In this document: piece by piece, positions 1 to 8,288 of the stretch
Position numbering within the stretch: the stretch's first letter is position 1
Layout of the letters: each line of letters opens with the position of its first letter
Source of the DNA: JBEKDJ01 sp050014415
GTDB lineage: Bacteria; Desulfobacterota; BSN033; UBA1163
Direction of reading: 5' to 3'
Assembly (NCBI GenBank): GCA_050014415.1
Contig: JBEKDJ010000006.1
Location: 1-34,574, forward strand
DNA: 34,574 nucleotides
The notes under the pieces: generated by a model
Seen by the model: the letters and a program-made list of their open reading frames with translations, nothing else
Told to the model about the DNA's origin: nothing
The model's database searches: none
Program-made: the position numbers and the translations under genes

Positions 1-105
1 ACCTAAAGCGTTCCGGGTCATCCCCGCAAGCTCTGCAATGTCCTTTACGGTGTATTTATATTCTACCTTTGGTTTATATGGGTGCTTCGATCCTCTTCTC
101 GGCAT
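1..105 (-). CDS. N-terminal part of a small helix-turn-helix protein (runs off the window)
   Basis: Reading on the minus strand from an ATG at 105, 35 codons are open to the window edge. The protein begins MPRRGSKHPYKPKVEYKYTV and continues with KDIAELAGMTRNALG, which looks like the first helices of a MerR/HTH_17-type DNA-binding domain after a basic arm. A strong Shine-Dalgarno (GGAGG) lies 5 nt upstream of the ATG, which fixes the start. A possible promoter on the same strand, TTGTAA-18 nt-TAAAAT, lies between 160 and 195. The target and full domain content cannot be known because the gene is cut by the window edge; a small transcriptional regulator is the likeliest role. Confidence 0.6.
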   Translation of the reverse strand, partial: MPRRGSKHPYKPKVEYKYTVKDIAELAGMTRNALG

Positions 106-316
106 TCTGACCTCCTATAGATATCACTCCATCCGAGAGGGTGTTCGTTAGAACGACAGAAACCATTTTAGACACATTTAATGAAGATTTACAAGAATAA
201 TCTTTACCATTGCAATAGGATTGTGAATGCGCATGTTTCGGGATGAAAGCCTCAAAATAACTCACTCTTCTGCTCGAACTCATCCGATTTCTATTCTAAG
301 GTTGGAGGTTAGCAGG

Positions 317-523
317 ATGCAGACTTCAATCAACAATCCTCGCTTTGTCTTGTCCGATGCACGAGCTTATGCGCCTATTGGCCATGATATTAGAGTGAAG
401 CTTTCTCCTGGTATTCAGCGAGAAAATATCTATCTTCTGACGAGGCAAAATGATGGAGGGGAGGGTGTTACGAGAGATAAGGTCATTCTCACCATCGTCT
501 ATTGGCGGATAACGGAGATTTAA
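317..523 (+). CDS. hypothetical 68-aa protein, doubtful
   Basis: An ATG at 317 is preceded by GGAGG with an 8-nt spacer, giving a 68-residue product (MQTSINNPRFVLSDARAYAP...). I recognise no family. There is no signal peptide or membrane segment, and the middle part is rich in charged residues and glycine. It lies alone in a poorly coding region between two minus-strand genes, and could equally be a remnant or a chance open frame. The longer frame from 227 has no ribosome site and is not preferred. Confidence 0.22.
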   Translation: MQTSINNPRFVLSDARAYAPIGHDIRVKLSPGIQRENIYLLTRQNDGGEGVTRDKVILTIVYWRITEI

Positions 524-777
524 GGAAAACTCCCTGAGAAAACAGAATGATGCCTTAATCGACTTTATCATCGGTCAAGACAAATCATTTACGAACTAAC
601 GGGCAACTGAAACCAATCTTTGCATTACGTGTTACACCTACAAATCAACACTCGGTCGGATTATGGAGTATTAGCGATTACTGCTGGAAAGAGTCAACGA
701 CTAAGATTGTCCACTTTTTCGATGGAGCCACTGGTTAAGCACCTCTGGTCGTTTATTCCTTGACATCTAAATTATTG

Positions 778-1335
778 CTACCACGAACGACATAAATCTA
801 AGTCTTTATTTATAGAGTTCATATTTATCTCGTATGCCGCTCTCGCCATATAGAATAATTGCTTCAAACTAATAAACCCATTTTTCCAATCTTGTAGGAC
901 TTCAGGAAGAGGATTTCCGTGAAGCCCTTGTTGGTCACCTTCTTCCAAGACCCAAGCTTTTATAGATTCAATTTTCTGAACTAATAACTTTGTAAAGAAC
1001 CTGTGATTACCATCCGCGATATAATAACAATCCTCCTCAGAATCTCTAATTAGGCATAGTGGGGAATCTATAATTTTCTTAATACCCCAATCCATAGGGT
1101 TCGTAGGTCTGACCTTGGCGACTTGAATAGGAACAAGTTTCTTCCCTTTAACCCGTGTTCGTGTAGAAATGCGATGTGATGATTGCATGTCTAAAAACCT
1201 CATATTGCCACTATCAACTGTAAACCTTTCGCCGTTTTTATGGAGTTGTAAATTATTGATTATGGTTTGTAGTATACGCCATTCTTGGTTTTTTTGGGAA
1301 GTGAATGTTTCAGGAAGAACTCCTCTTTTTTCCAA
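778..1335 (-). CDS. ParB/sulfiredoxin-fold-like hypothetical protein, possibly N-terminally truncated
   Basis: The protein is 185 aa and mostly hydrophilic. The segment KKLVPIQVAKVRPTNP followed by CYYIADGNHRF resembles the ParB/Srx N-terminal fold: a strand that proposes target residues, then a D-G-N-H-R box as in ParB-like nucleases and related ATP-using enzymes. The C-terminal 60 residues (GNPLPEVLQDWKNGF...) look helical. The only usable start is TTG at 1335 with no clear ribosome site; the frame is open a little further upstream without a start codon, so the original N-terminus may be lost. The second line of the protein, VLPETFTSQK, recurs almost exactly in another minus-strand remnant near 2663. 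The function is not known; a nuclease- or kinase-like role would be a guess from the fold. Confidence 0.5.
   Translation of the reverse strand: MEKRGVLPETFTSQKNQEWRILQTIINNLQLHKNGERFTVDSGNMRFLDMQSSHRISTRTRVKGKKLVPIQVAKVRPTNPMDWGIKKIIDSPLCLIRDSEEDCYYIADGNHRFFTKLLVQKIESIKAWVLEEGDQQGLHGNPLPEVLQDWKNGFISLKQLFYMARAAYEINMNSINKDLDLCRSW
1297..1321. repeat. copy 1 of a 25-bp repeat (partner at 2663-2687)
   Basis: This stretch matches 2663-2687 at 23 of 25 positions in the same orientation. On the minus strand both copies read in frame as VLPETFTS followed by a basic residue two positions on. Copy 1 lies at the 5' end of the ParB-like gene. Confidence 0.5.
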
Positions 1336-1597
1336 AGAGCTACCGGTCCCGATGCCGACTTAACGCTTCCACCTACAAAGTCTGGGATCAGTCAAGCCTA
1401 AGGGTCGATCATTTCTGGTAGAAAGAGAGTATAACGCAAAGCTAAGGGGTGCGGCGGAGGTTTGTCGCATTCCGCTAAAATGTTCGTTAGTCATCCTTCT
1501 TTCCTGCTAGGAATAGTTTCTTTATAGACCTTCTCAAGAGAAAATATAACATAAAGAGGGGCAATATCCTGCATGGCTTTATCAAGGGTACAATATT

Positions 1598-2281
1598 TTA
1601 TAGAGGCCTTTTCCATCCCCAGCCAAGGTCATCTTTAGCGTGGCCCCGGGTCATCCTGTTTTCTATATCTGAGCGTATGCCTTCGAAGGCGTCTGAATCC
1701 AGCTCCTCCGGAACAAAAATAGGATCTTCCCAGCGGATGAGAATCCGGCTGAAGGGTTTGGGAATCAGGAATCGATCCCAGCTGTTCGTGATCCAAGCCC
1801 GGTCCACGGAAATATAAATCGGGAAAATAGCCGCACGGGATAATTGAGCTATCCGAATCAGGCCTGCCTTCACCACCCCCTTCGGACCCCGGGGCCCATC
1901 AACCGCGTGGGCAACGCAGGTATTTTGCGTAAGGTCCTGAACGATTGCCGCAAGAGCCTCTTTCCCTCCGCGGGAACTGGAGCCCCGGATGGGCCGGAAA
2001 CCCGAGCGCAGGGCTACCTGCGCGATTATCTCCCCATCCCGGCTGTTGCTGATCATGACCGATGGGGAAAAGATACTAAACCTCTTAGCATACCCGAGAG
2101 CCCCGAAAAAACGTTGGTGCCAAAAGCAGCCGATCGCTTTTCTGCCTTTCTCCAGATGCTTTCTCAGAGCATCTTCGTTGACTACCTTCAGCCTGATGGA
2201 AGAAAGGTATACGCGGGTCACCATATAAGCCAGAGGGACCAGGAACTTTTTCTCCAGAGGGCTAATTTGATCTTTGGACAT
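1598..2281 (-). CDS. DUF374 lysophospholipid acyltransferase family protein
   Basis: The 227-aa protein has the signature of the DUF374 branch of acyltransferases: an N-terminal hydrophobic stretch (LVPLAYMVTRVYLSS), a WHQR box near residue 55, SRDGEIIAQ near 80, the block RGSSSRGGKEAL near 100, and DGPRGPKGVVKAGLIRIAQ near 130-150, ending in WDRFLIPKPFSRI. The family is thought to acylate lysophospholipids or lipid A-type acceptors at the inner membrane; the exact substrate is unknown here. Full length for the family is about 210-240 aa, so it looks intact. The ATG at 2281 has only a weak purine tract upstream. Neighbours are unrelated, so no operon partner is visible. The product class is secure, the substrate is not. 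Confidence 0.85.
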   Translation of the reverse strand: MSKDQISPLEKKFLVPLAYMVTRVYLSSIRLKVVNEDALRKHLEKGRKAIGCFWHQRFFGALGYAKRFSIFSPSVMISNSRDGEIIAQVALRSGFRPIRGSSSRGGKEALAAIVQDLTQNTCVAHAVDGPRGPKGVVKAGLIRIAQLSRAAIFPIYISVDRAWITNSWDRFLIPKPFSRILIRWEDPIFVPEELDSDAFEGIRSDIENRMTRGHAKDDLGWGWKRPL

Positions 2282-2662
2282 GTGTTGAATCTTCCCACTC
2301 GGCTGGGTAAGGGGTCTTGGGAATACCTCGTTTAATAACGAATCTCGGCGTGGTGTCTCCTGTCCTTACTCGGTAAAAACCTCCCGAACTCCTCATATTA
2401 CCTCCAATTTCCTGAAGATTACGAGAGTTGAAACACTGTTTTTTATGTTGCTGTAATGTTTCTCCAAGCGACCAGACGTTTGAGCCTTTTAAAAGACCTT
2501 TTGGGTCCTAAATGCGCCGATAGTTCTACTTCTGCAGTATAATTTTTCTTAAAACAATGCTATATTGCAGCAATATGATAATTGGAGAAAATACCTGCCT
2601 TCAGGGTCGAGATTATCAGTCGTGGAATATGGATTGTAATATACATCCTTTTCAAACTTCTT

Positions 2663-2687
2663 GGAAGTGAAAGTTTCAGGAAGTACT
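2663..2687. repeat. copy 2 of the 25-bp repeat (partner at 1297-1321)
   Basis: It differs from copy 1 at two positions only. It sits inside a minus-strand open frame with no other recognisable content, which suggests a shared 5' coding end of two related but decayed genes. Confidence 0.5.
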
Positions 2688-2982
2688 TTTTGGTTTAATT
2701 GGAAGTAGACAGCCAGTTCTAAGTTTATGAGTATCTCCATTTATCAGGTGATCCCTCTTTCAACATCTGCTTTAGATTTCTCCGGCCGACAATAAAGTAT
2801 TGGCAAATAGAATAACTTTATAGATGAACAAGATCAAAGAGAAAATAATGGATATCAAATAGAAGTCTTTTATTCCGCAAGTGGTTTTTTCATTTTATCC
2901 TTGCTCGCCAAGTGTTCCTAATCTAAAAAGGAGTTTGTAAATGTTTTATTCCTATTCTGGACAACGGTGAGCATCAAACGGT

Positions 2983-3011
2983 TTGACAAAATTCCGCATT
3001 GTAATTACGAT
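2983..3011 (+). promoter_or_regulatory. sigma-70-type promoter for the 5'-nucleotidase gene, with 11-bp-spaced direct repeats
   Basis: TTGACA at 2983-2988 and TACGAT at 3006-3011 are separated by 17 nt. The -10 region is embedded in two TGTAAT copies whose starts are 11 bp apart (one helical turn), and TTAC-GAT-GTAA makes a small dyad over the -10. This could be an operator. The start codon is 134 nt downstream. Confidence 0.45.
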
Positions 3012-3144
3012 GTAATCATCAAATTGGCAGGATTGACAAGAAGACGCAGGAAGAAGTTCTGTCCGTCCTTGTCGAAATGTTCGGGTCCTCATCGGAGTTT
3101 TGGCTAACCGATGAGGATTGATAGTAGACCTACGAGGTGATGGT

Positions 3145-4665
3145 ATGAGAAGAGCTAAACGCTTTATTCTTGTTTCGATTGCTTTCCTGCTTTTGCTGAC
3201 GTCAGCTGCCCTCGCAAAGCCGGTTGCCCTGACGATCCTGCATACAAATGACACGCACGGACACCTAATGCCGTTTAGCTACCCGGGCATAGTACAGGCG
3301 GGCTCTGATCTGGCGGGGCTGGAGATCCGGAGTAACATCGGCGGCATTGCCAGGCGCGCAACGCTCGTTCGGCGTATCCGAACGGAGCTTCGAGGGCGCG
3401 ATGTTCCCGTTTGGCTGGTCGACGCGGGTGACTTCTCCGACGGTACACCATTCTCAACCGAGTACCACGGCGAGGCTGACGTGGCGGCAATGAACGCTGC
3501 GGGGTATGACTTCGCAACGCTCGGCAACCACGACTTCAACTACCGCCTCGCACAGACCAAGAAGCTTCTGTCGCTGGCTCGGTATCCGATCCTTTGCGCC
3601 AACGCTGCCGAGGCTGCCACCGGCAAACTGCTGGTGCCTGCATACACCGTCCAGTCGGTTGGTCCCATCAAGGTCGCACTCTTCGGTTTGATCACGGCCG
3701 AGACGGCCACTTATCCGGCGGCTAAGGAGGGAGTCACGATCACCGATGAGGTGGAAACCGCCCGGCGCATGGTCGCCGCGCTCAGGTCTCAGGCGGACAT
3801 TATCATCACGATCTCACACAGCGGCGAAGAGGTCGACCGGCGGATCGCCGACGCCGTTCCCGAAATCGATGTGATCATTGGAGGGCACTCACACTCGCGG
3901 CTCCCCGTGGGCGAGTTCACCTGGCGGTCCGAGGACTTGAAGGTAAACGATGTGAATGGGACCGTGATCGTCCAGGACCACCAGTGGGGTGGCGAGTTGG
4001 GACGGCTGGATCTGCTGTTCGTCCAGGATGACAAAAGCGTCTGGCATGTGGACCGATACCGCGCGCGCTTGATTCCTGTGACAGCCGACATTCCCGCCGA
4101 TGAAACGGTGGCGGCCGTCGTCGATCGATTCTGGAAACCGATCGCGAGTCGCTACGGCGAAGTCGTCGGGCAGGCTGCAGCCGATTTCTCCAGTCGTTGC
4201 GATGACCAGGCCGACTACAACTTGGTGACCGATGCTATCCGTGCTACGTTCGGGACCGACATTGTCCTGGAGAATATTGGCGGCGTGCGGTCGCCGCTCG
4301 TCAAGGGAAACATCACCCGTGGCGATCTAGTTGCCATGGATCCGTTCAATAACACGATCGTGACGTTCAAGATTAACGGCGGCACGCTGAGAAAACTACT
4401 CAAGGAGCAGACACCGGCCGTGTCAGGAGTACGCTACCGCGTCGAAAGGGGCGAGGTGACCGAGGCTTCCTGTGCTGGATTGCCGCTTGAGGACGATCGG
4501 ACTTTTACGGGCGCGGCGAACTCCTTTGTCGCAGGGAGCTGGTTGAAGGACCTAGAGGTGAAGGACACGGGCCAAAGGCGCCTCGATGTTCTGATCGACT
4601 ACATTCGGAAGAAAGGGATGATAACCCCGATGTATGATGGACGGCGAGTTGTGATCGAGCGCTGA
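3145..4665 (+). CDS. secreted 5'-nucleotidase / UshA-family metallophosphoesterase
   Basis: The 506-aa product begins with a signal peptide (MRRAKRFILVSIAFLLLLTS, cleavage likely after ALA). The N-terminal calcineurin-like domain shows the dinuclear metal motifs in order: ILHTNDTHGH, DAGDFSDGTP, LGNHDFNY and IIGGHSHSRLP. The C-terminal half (about 320-500, with ENIGGVRSPL and DPFNNTIVTF) is the 5'-nucleotidase substrate-binding domain. The family hydrolyses nucleotides or related phosphoesters in the periplasm, usually for phosphate or nucleoside scavenging. The ATG at 3145 is chosen because AGGTGA lies just upstream and the signal peptide then starts properly; an earlier in-frame start at 3118 would only add nine residues before the signal. 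The gene is clearly more GC-rich than its surroundings, which suggests transfer. The exact substrate is unknown. Confidence 0.9.
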   Translation: MRRAKRFILVSIAFLLLLTSAALAKPVALTILHTNDTHGHLMPFSYPGIVQAGSDLAGLEIRSNIGGIARRATLVRRIRTELRGRDVPVWLVDAGDFSDGTPFSTEYHGEADVAAMNAAGYDFATLGNHDFNYRLAQTKKLLSLARYPILCANAAEAATGKLLVPAYTVQSVGPIKVALFGLITAETATYPAAKEGVTITDEVETARRMVAALRSQADIIITISHSGEEVDRRIADAVPEIDVIIGGHSHSRLPVGEFTWRSEDLKVNDVNGTVIVQDHQWGGELGRLDLLFVQDDKSVWHVDRYRARLIPVTADIPADETVAAVVDRFWKPIASRYGEVVGQAAADFSSRCDDQADYNLVTDAIRATFGTDIVLENIGGVRSPLVKGNITRGDLVAMDPFNNTIVTFKINGGTLRKLLKEQTPAVSGVRYRVERGEVTEASCAGLPLEDDRTFTGAANSFVAGSWLKDLEVKDTGQRRLDVLIDYIRKKGMITPMYDGRRVVIER

Positions 4666-4880
4666 TCCGGCGAAGGCTTCGGTATTGCAATGGCAGATTT
4701 GTTGGAGTGCCTTTTGAAAATCCAAAGAAGTCCATGACAGCGACTCGGCCGTTGACTGGGATGTGAACGCGCAGAGGAAACGATATCGGAACTGAAAAAA
4801 AGCAAGACAGGCTTACCGAACGAGGCCATGCGGGTGACATCGCAGGAACGCTTCGCCTAACCGGTATCATTCGACAGAAT
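4666..4880. other. 215-bp gap, no gene seen
   Basis: The GC content remains like that of the nucleotidase gene, but all frames are interrupted. No clear terminator or promoter was found. It may be a decayed coding stretch. Confidence 0.3.
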
Positions 4881-5597
4881 ATGAAAATGACAAGAACTGG
4901 GCAGTCTATGGCCGAGTACTACACCCGGCGGGCACTCGAGTACGAACGAGTGTATCAGAAGCCTGAGCGCCAGTCTGACCTCAGAATACTGGTGGACTTA
5001 CTGACCCCTGCTTTCGCGGATCAAGATGTTCTGGAGATCGCGTGTGGCACTGGCTACTGGACGCAATACGTCGCCAAGTCAGCGAGAAGCATCCTTGCCA
5101 CAGACTTCAATCCAGAGGTTATCAATATTGCCCGTCAAAAGGACTATGGAGCGCGTCGCGTCATGTTTCTGCAATCGGACGCCTACTCACTCGCCAATGT
5201 CAGGCCGCATTTCACGGCGGGATTTCACGGATTCTGGTGGTCTCACATTCCGGTTCAGGAGATCGATACATTCCTCCAGGCCTTCCACTCGAAGCTCTCT
5301 TTAATCGCCAAGGTTGTCATGATTGACAATGCCTACGTTGAGGAAAGCAGCACTCCGCTTTGCCGAAAAGACACCTATGGCAACACGTACCAGATTAGAA
5401 CACTTGAAGATAGGTCAGAGCATGAAGTGTTGAAGAACTTCCCCTCCCCGTCAGATCTCTATGCCAGACTAAAACCGTTTGCGGACGATTTCGCATTGAC
5501 ACGACTCAAATATTATTGGATTGCTCAATATAGACCAAAAGAGCTGCTGAACCAAGGGCTGAAGCCTAAGCGCACACCACGCGCCTCTGAGTATTAA
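4881..5597 (+). CDS. class I SAM-dependent methyltransferase
   Basis: The 238-aa protein shows the Rossmann SAM-binding motif I as VLEIACGTGYWT (about residues 48-60), the acidic end of strand 2 as ATDFNPEVI, and a following aspartate (SDAYSL). The region FHGFWWSHIPVQEI corresponds to motif IV. Both termini look complete. It would transfer a methyl group in the cytoplasm; the acceptor cannot be read from the sequence. Start choice is uncertain: ATG at 4881, 4887 or 4908 are possible, with no convincing ribosome site, and MAEYYTRRALEYERVY from 4908 looks like the usual beginning of this subgroup. The D-Ala-D-Ala ligase gene starts about 15 nt after its stop, so the two are probably cotranscribed. 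Confidence 0.85.
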   Translation: MKMTRTGQSMAEYYTRRALEYERVYQKPERQSDLRILVDLLTPAFADQDVLEIACGTGYWTQYVAKSARSILATDFNPEVINIARQKDYGARRVMFLQSDAYSLANVRPHFTAGFHGFWWSHIPVQEIDTFLQAFHSKLSLIAKVVMIDNAYVEESSTPLCRKDTYGNTYQIRTLEDRSEHEVLKNFPSPSDLYARLKPFADDFALTRLKYYWIAQYRPKELLNQGLKPKRTPRASEY

Positions 5598-5612
5598 CAT
5601 TTGACAAACATC

Positions 5613-6695
5613 ATGAAGATCGCTGTCATTTTCGGCGGCAAGAGTACCGAGCGCGATGTATCCATCGCAAGCGGAGCTCAAATATTCCAGGCTCTCAAGG
5701 ATCGGGGGCATGAGGTCCTTGCAGTGGATACGGCCCGGGGTATTCTTGGTCCAGCGGAGGAGAAACATCTGTTGGCATCTCACATAAAGGCAATCCCACC
5801 GAAATCAGATGAGTTGGCTTTGGTCCGCTCTGGGGCATCCGAGCTATTGTCCTCGCCAGAACTCGCTGATGTTGACGTGTTTTTCTTGGCACTCCATGGG
5901 GGCATCGGCGAGGATGGGACGTTTCAGGCGGTTCTGGATGTCGCGGGCATTCCCTACACTGGTAGCCGACACATGGCGAGCGTGTATGCAATGGACAAAG
6001 ACGTGGCCAAACGCCTGTTTCGTGTTGCGGGTATTCTTACACCGAACTGGCTTATGGCGCCTTGTCCACTTCAAGAGGTCAAAGAACGCTTGGGATTCCC
6101 CGTAGTGGTCAAGCCGAACAAACAGGGTTCAACGATAGGATTGGCCGTTGTGACCAGACCCGAAGAACTGTATCCCGCCATAGAGGAAGCCAGCAGGCAT
6201 GACGATGAAGTCATCATAGAGGCTTTTATCCCTGGGCGGGAATTTACCGTTGGCATTTTGGAAGACCGGCCCTTGGCAGTGGGTGAAATTATCCCTCGGC
6301 GTAAGGATGTCTTCGATTATGAGAGCAAGTATCAGCAAGGTGAGGCACGAGAGATCTTCCCGGCGGAACTGACACGGGAGCAGATACGGACTGTCCAGGA
6401 ACTTGGCCTGAGCGCTCATCAAGTCCTCAAGTTAGAGGACTACAGCCGAGTCGACTTCCGATTGGATGCCGCAGGGCATATCTGGTGCTTAGAAGTGAAC
6501 TCTCTGCCTGGACTGACTTTAACCAGCCTCTTTCCTCAATCAGCAGCAGCTGTGGGAATATCGTTTCCAGAGTTATGTGAGCGTATCTGTCAACTGGCGA
6601 TCAGGCGCCACCAGGTGAAAATGAGGAAGACTGAATCCGAGTCGCACAAAGGTATTCATACGAACAGGGCTCCCGCTACGCATGGCCGCAAATGA
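5613..6695 (+). CDS. ddl: D-alanine--D-alanine ligase (ATP-grasp)
   Basis: The 360-aa protein follows the Ddl pattern from end to end: MKIAVIFGGKSTERDVSIAS at the N-terminus, FLALHGGIGEDGTFQ (about 95), the ATP-grasp lysine segment FPVVVKPNKQGSTIGL (about 165), YESKYQQGEA (about 235, the omega-loop tyrosine region) and SRVDFRLD...CLEVNSLPGLTLTS near 285-310, with the magnesium ligands. It should join two D-alanines for peptidoglycan precursors in the cytoplasm. ATG at 5613 is preferred because it gives the family N-terminus; a TTG at 5601 is possible. The last 24 residues are a hydrophilic tail not usual for Ddl. Its place next to a methyltransferase instead of in a mur cluster suggests an accessory copy; another D-amino acid or dipeptide substrate is possible. 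Confidence 0.87.
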   Translation: MKIAVIFGGKSTERDVSIASGAQIFQALKDRGHEVLAVDTARGILGPAEEKHLLASHIKAIPPKSDELALVRSGASELLSSPELADVDVFFLALHGGIGEDGTFQAVLDVAGIPYTGSRHMASVYAMDKDVAKRLFRVAGILTPNWLMAPCPLQEVKERLGFPVVVKPNKQGSTIGLAVVTRPEELYPAIEEASRHDDEVIIEAFIPGREFTVGILEDRPLAVGEIIPRRKDVFDYESKYQQGEAREIFPAELTREQIRTVQELGLSAHQVLKLEDYSRVDFRLDAAGHIWCLEVNSLPGLTLTSLFPQSAAAVGISFPELCERICQLAIRRHQVKMRKTESESHKGIHTNRAPATHGRK

Positions 6696-6887
6696 TGCCT
6701 AAAGCTTTAGATCGGGAAAGGATTCGTAGCAATGAATTTCATTAAAACTATCGAGTCAGCGTGGCCGAGTGTGTGTTAGGTTTGCTGCACGAACTTTTCG
6801 CAATGCTAAACAACCGTTATGGATTTGTTTAATGATTGAATGCGTGAGATAGTGTTGCTCTATATGTCAATTAGAAAGGAGATATGC

Positions 6888-8168
6888 ATGGCAGTCAGAA
6901 TCGTTGTCGGAGTGAATTGGGGTGATGAAGGAAAAGGGCGAATGGTTGATTATTTCAGTAAAGACGCTGATTACGTCATTCGCTATCAAGGAGGCAATAA
7001 CGCAGGACATACTGTGGTCAATGAATTTGGAACGTTCAAGTTACATTTAATTCCTTCGGGTATTTTCTATAAGCATGTCATCAATGTGCTTGGCCCCGGA
7101 ACGGTCATCAACTTAGAGGTGGCAGTAGATGAACTGCAACAACTCAAAAACAAGGGGATACCTATTCATGAAGGAAATTATAAAATCTCCAATAGAGCGA
7201 TGATCTGCTTTCCGTTCCATATACTACAAGATGAATACGAAGAAGAACGATTAGGAGAAGGTGGTTTTGGCTCCACCAAGCAAGGGATTGCCCCGGTCTA
7301 TGGAGATAAGTATTTGAAATACGGCATTCAGATCGGAACGCTCTTCCACCCTGAGTATTTGAAAGAGCAAATTGCACGTTGTCTGGACCTTAAAAATCGT
7401 CTCTTCGAAAACGTGTATCATAAACCTCCAGTGCATGTTGACGACATGTTCACCTGGGCTATGAAGTTTGGGAAAGTGCTCATGCCATATGTCTGTGATA
7501 CGATACAGCTACTCGAAGACGCTCAAAAAAGCAGTAAAACGATTTTATTAGAAGCCCAATTAGGGACGCTTCGGGATATTCACTATGGAATTTACCCCTA
7601 TACTACGTCCTCATGTCCTCTATCCAGTTTCGGGGTCATTGGTGCCGGTTTATTTGGAGGTGATCATGAGAAACCGATTGTGACCGGAGTCATGAAAGCA
7701 TTCTCTACCTGTGTAGGGGCCGGGCCATTTGTCACTGAAATTCGAGGGGAGATTGCTGATACGCTTCGTGAAATTGCTCATGAATATGGTGCTGCAACCA
7801 GCAGGCCAAGGCGGATCGGGTATTTTGACGCAGTGGCTTCTCGATATGGTGCAAAACTTCAAAATACCACAGAAATCGCTCTGACTAAATTGGATTCCCT
7901 CTCAAAGCAAAAAACCCTTAAGATATGTACACATTATAAAATCGGAGACAAAATAATTGATTATTTTCCGATAACCCCGGAACTTATGTTGGCAAAACCA
8001 GTATATATTGACCTCCCTGGATGGGATGAAGACATAAGCAATATTCGGGATTTTCAGAAATTGCCTGGGCCGTCAAGAAATTATGTGGAGACGATTGAAA
8101 AATTAGTTGGTATCCCGATTAGATATATTTCAGTTGGCCCGGAACGGAATGCGTTAATTATTCGATAG
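6888..8168 (+). CDS. purA: adenylosuccinate synthetase, Clostridia-like subtype
   Basis: The 426-aa protein has the PurA layout: VGVNWGDEGKGRMVDYF with the catalytic Asp and GTP loop, YQGGNNAGHT with the catalytic His, the IMP loop as GSTKQGIAPVYGDKY, KAFSTCVGAGPF, the aspartate loop GAATSRPRRIG, and the guanine-binding TKLD. It should make adenylosuccinate from IMP, aspartate and GTP in AMP synthesis. The forms GSTKQGIAPVYGDKY, STCVG and SRPRR differ from the E. coli type but resemble what I recall for PurA of Clostridia, so they are subtype features and not lost catalytic residues. ATG at 6888 has a textbook ribosome site (AAAGGAGAT, 7 nt away). The gene is more AT-rich than the ligase before it, which suggests a different origin. 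Confidence 0.88.
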   Translation: MAVRIVVGVNWGDEGKGRMVDYFSKDADYVIRYQGGNNAGHTVVNEFGTFKLHLIPSGIFYKHVINVLGPGTVINLEVAVDELQQLKNKGIPIHEGNYKISNRAMICFPFHILQDEYEEERLGEGGFGSTKQGIAPVYGDKYLKYGIQIGTLFHPEYLKEQIARCLDLKNRLFENVYHKPPVHVDDMFTWAMKFGKVLMPYVCDTIQLLEDAQKSSKTILLEAQLGTLRDIHYGIYPYTTSSCPLSSFGVIGAGLFGGDHEKPIVTGVMKAFSTCVGAGPFVTEIRGEIADTLREIAHEYGAATSRPRRIGYFDAVASRYGAKLQNTTEIALTKLDSLSKQKTLKICTHYKIGDKIIDYFPITPELMLAKPVYIDLPGWDEDISNIRDFQKLPGPSRNYVETIEKLVGIPIRYISVGPERNALIIR

Positions 8169-8288
8169 GCGGTTTTTTGGGTAGGTAAGTAAGAAGCCCC
8201 TCAATGAGGCGATCATTGCAAGGATTCACAGAAAAGAGTCGACGTTATGCTGAACGCTCAGCCGTCCCATTAGGAGGTATCAACCACT

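Larger units (their letters stand above)
2282..3144. other. 863-bp AT-rich gap with decayed coding traces
   Basis: No intact gene is visible. A minus-strand open frame at 2549-2740 contains the VLPETFTS-K string and then random-looking residues, so it is probably a remnant. Around 2927-2970 a good ribosome site (AAGGAG) leads only to a nine-codon frame. Composition changes sharply near 2960, where the more GC-rich nucleotidase segment begins. The promoter of that gene is annotated separately. Confidence 0.5.

Noticed and set aside
1844..2335. Plus-strand frame opposite the acyltransferase gene
   Set aside because: The minus-strand protein has clear DUF374 motifs over its whole length; the opposite frame is a shadow.
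6888..8168. PurZ-like (2-aminoadenine synthesis) identity for the PurA homolog
   Set aside because: The catalytic Asp in WGDEGKG and the aspartate-loop arginines are kept; no phage-type DNA polymerase or other Z-genome genes are near.
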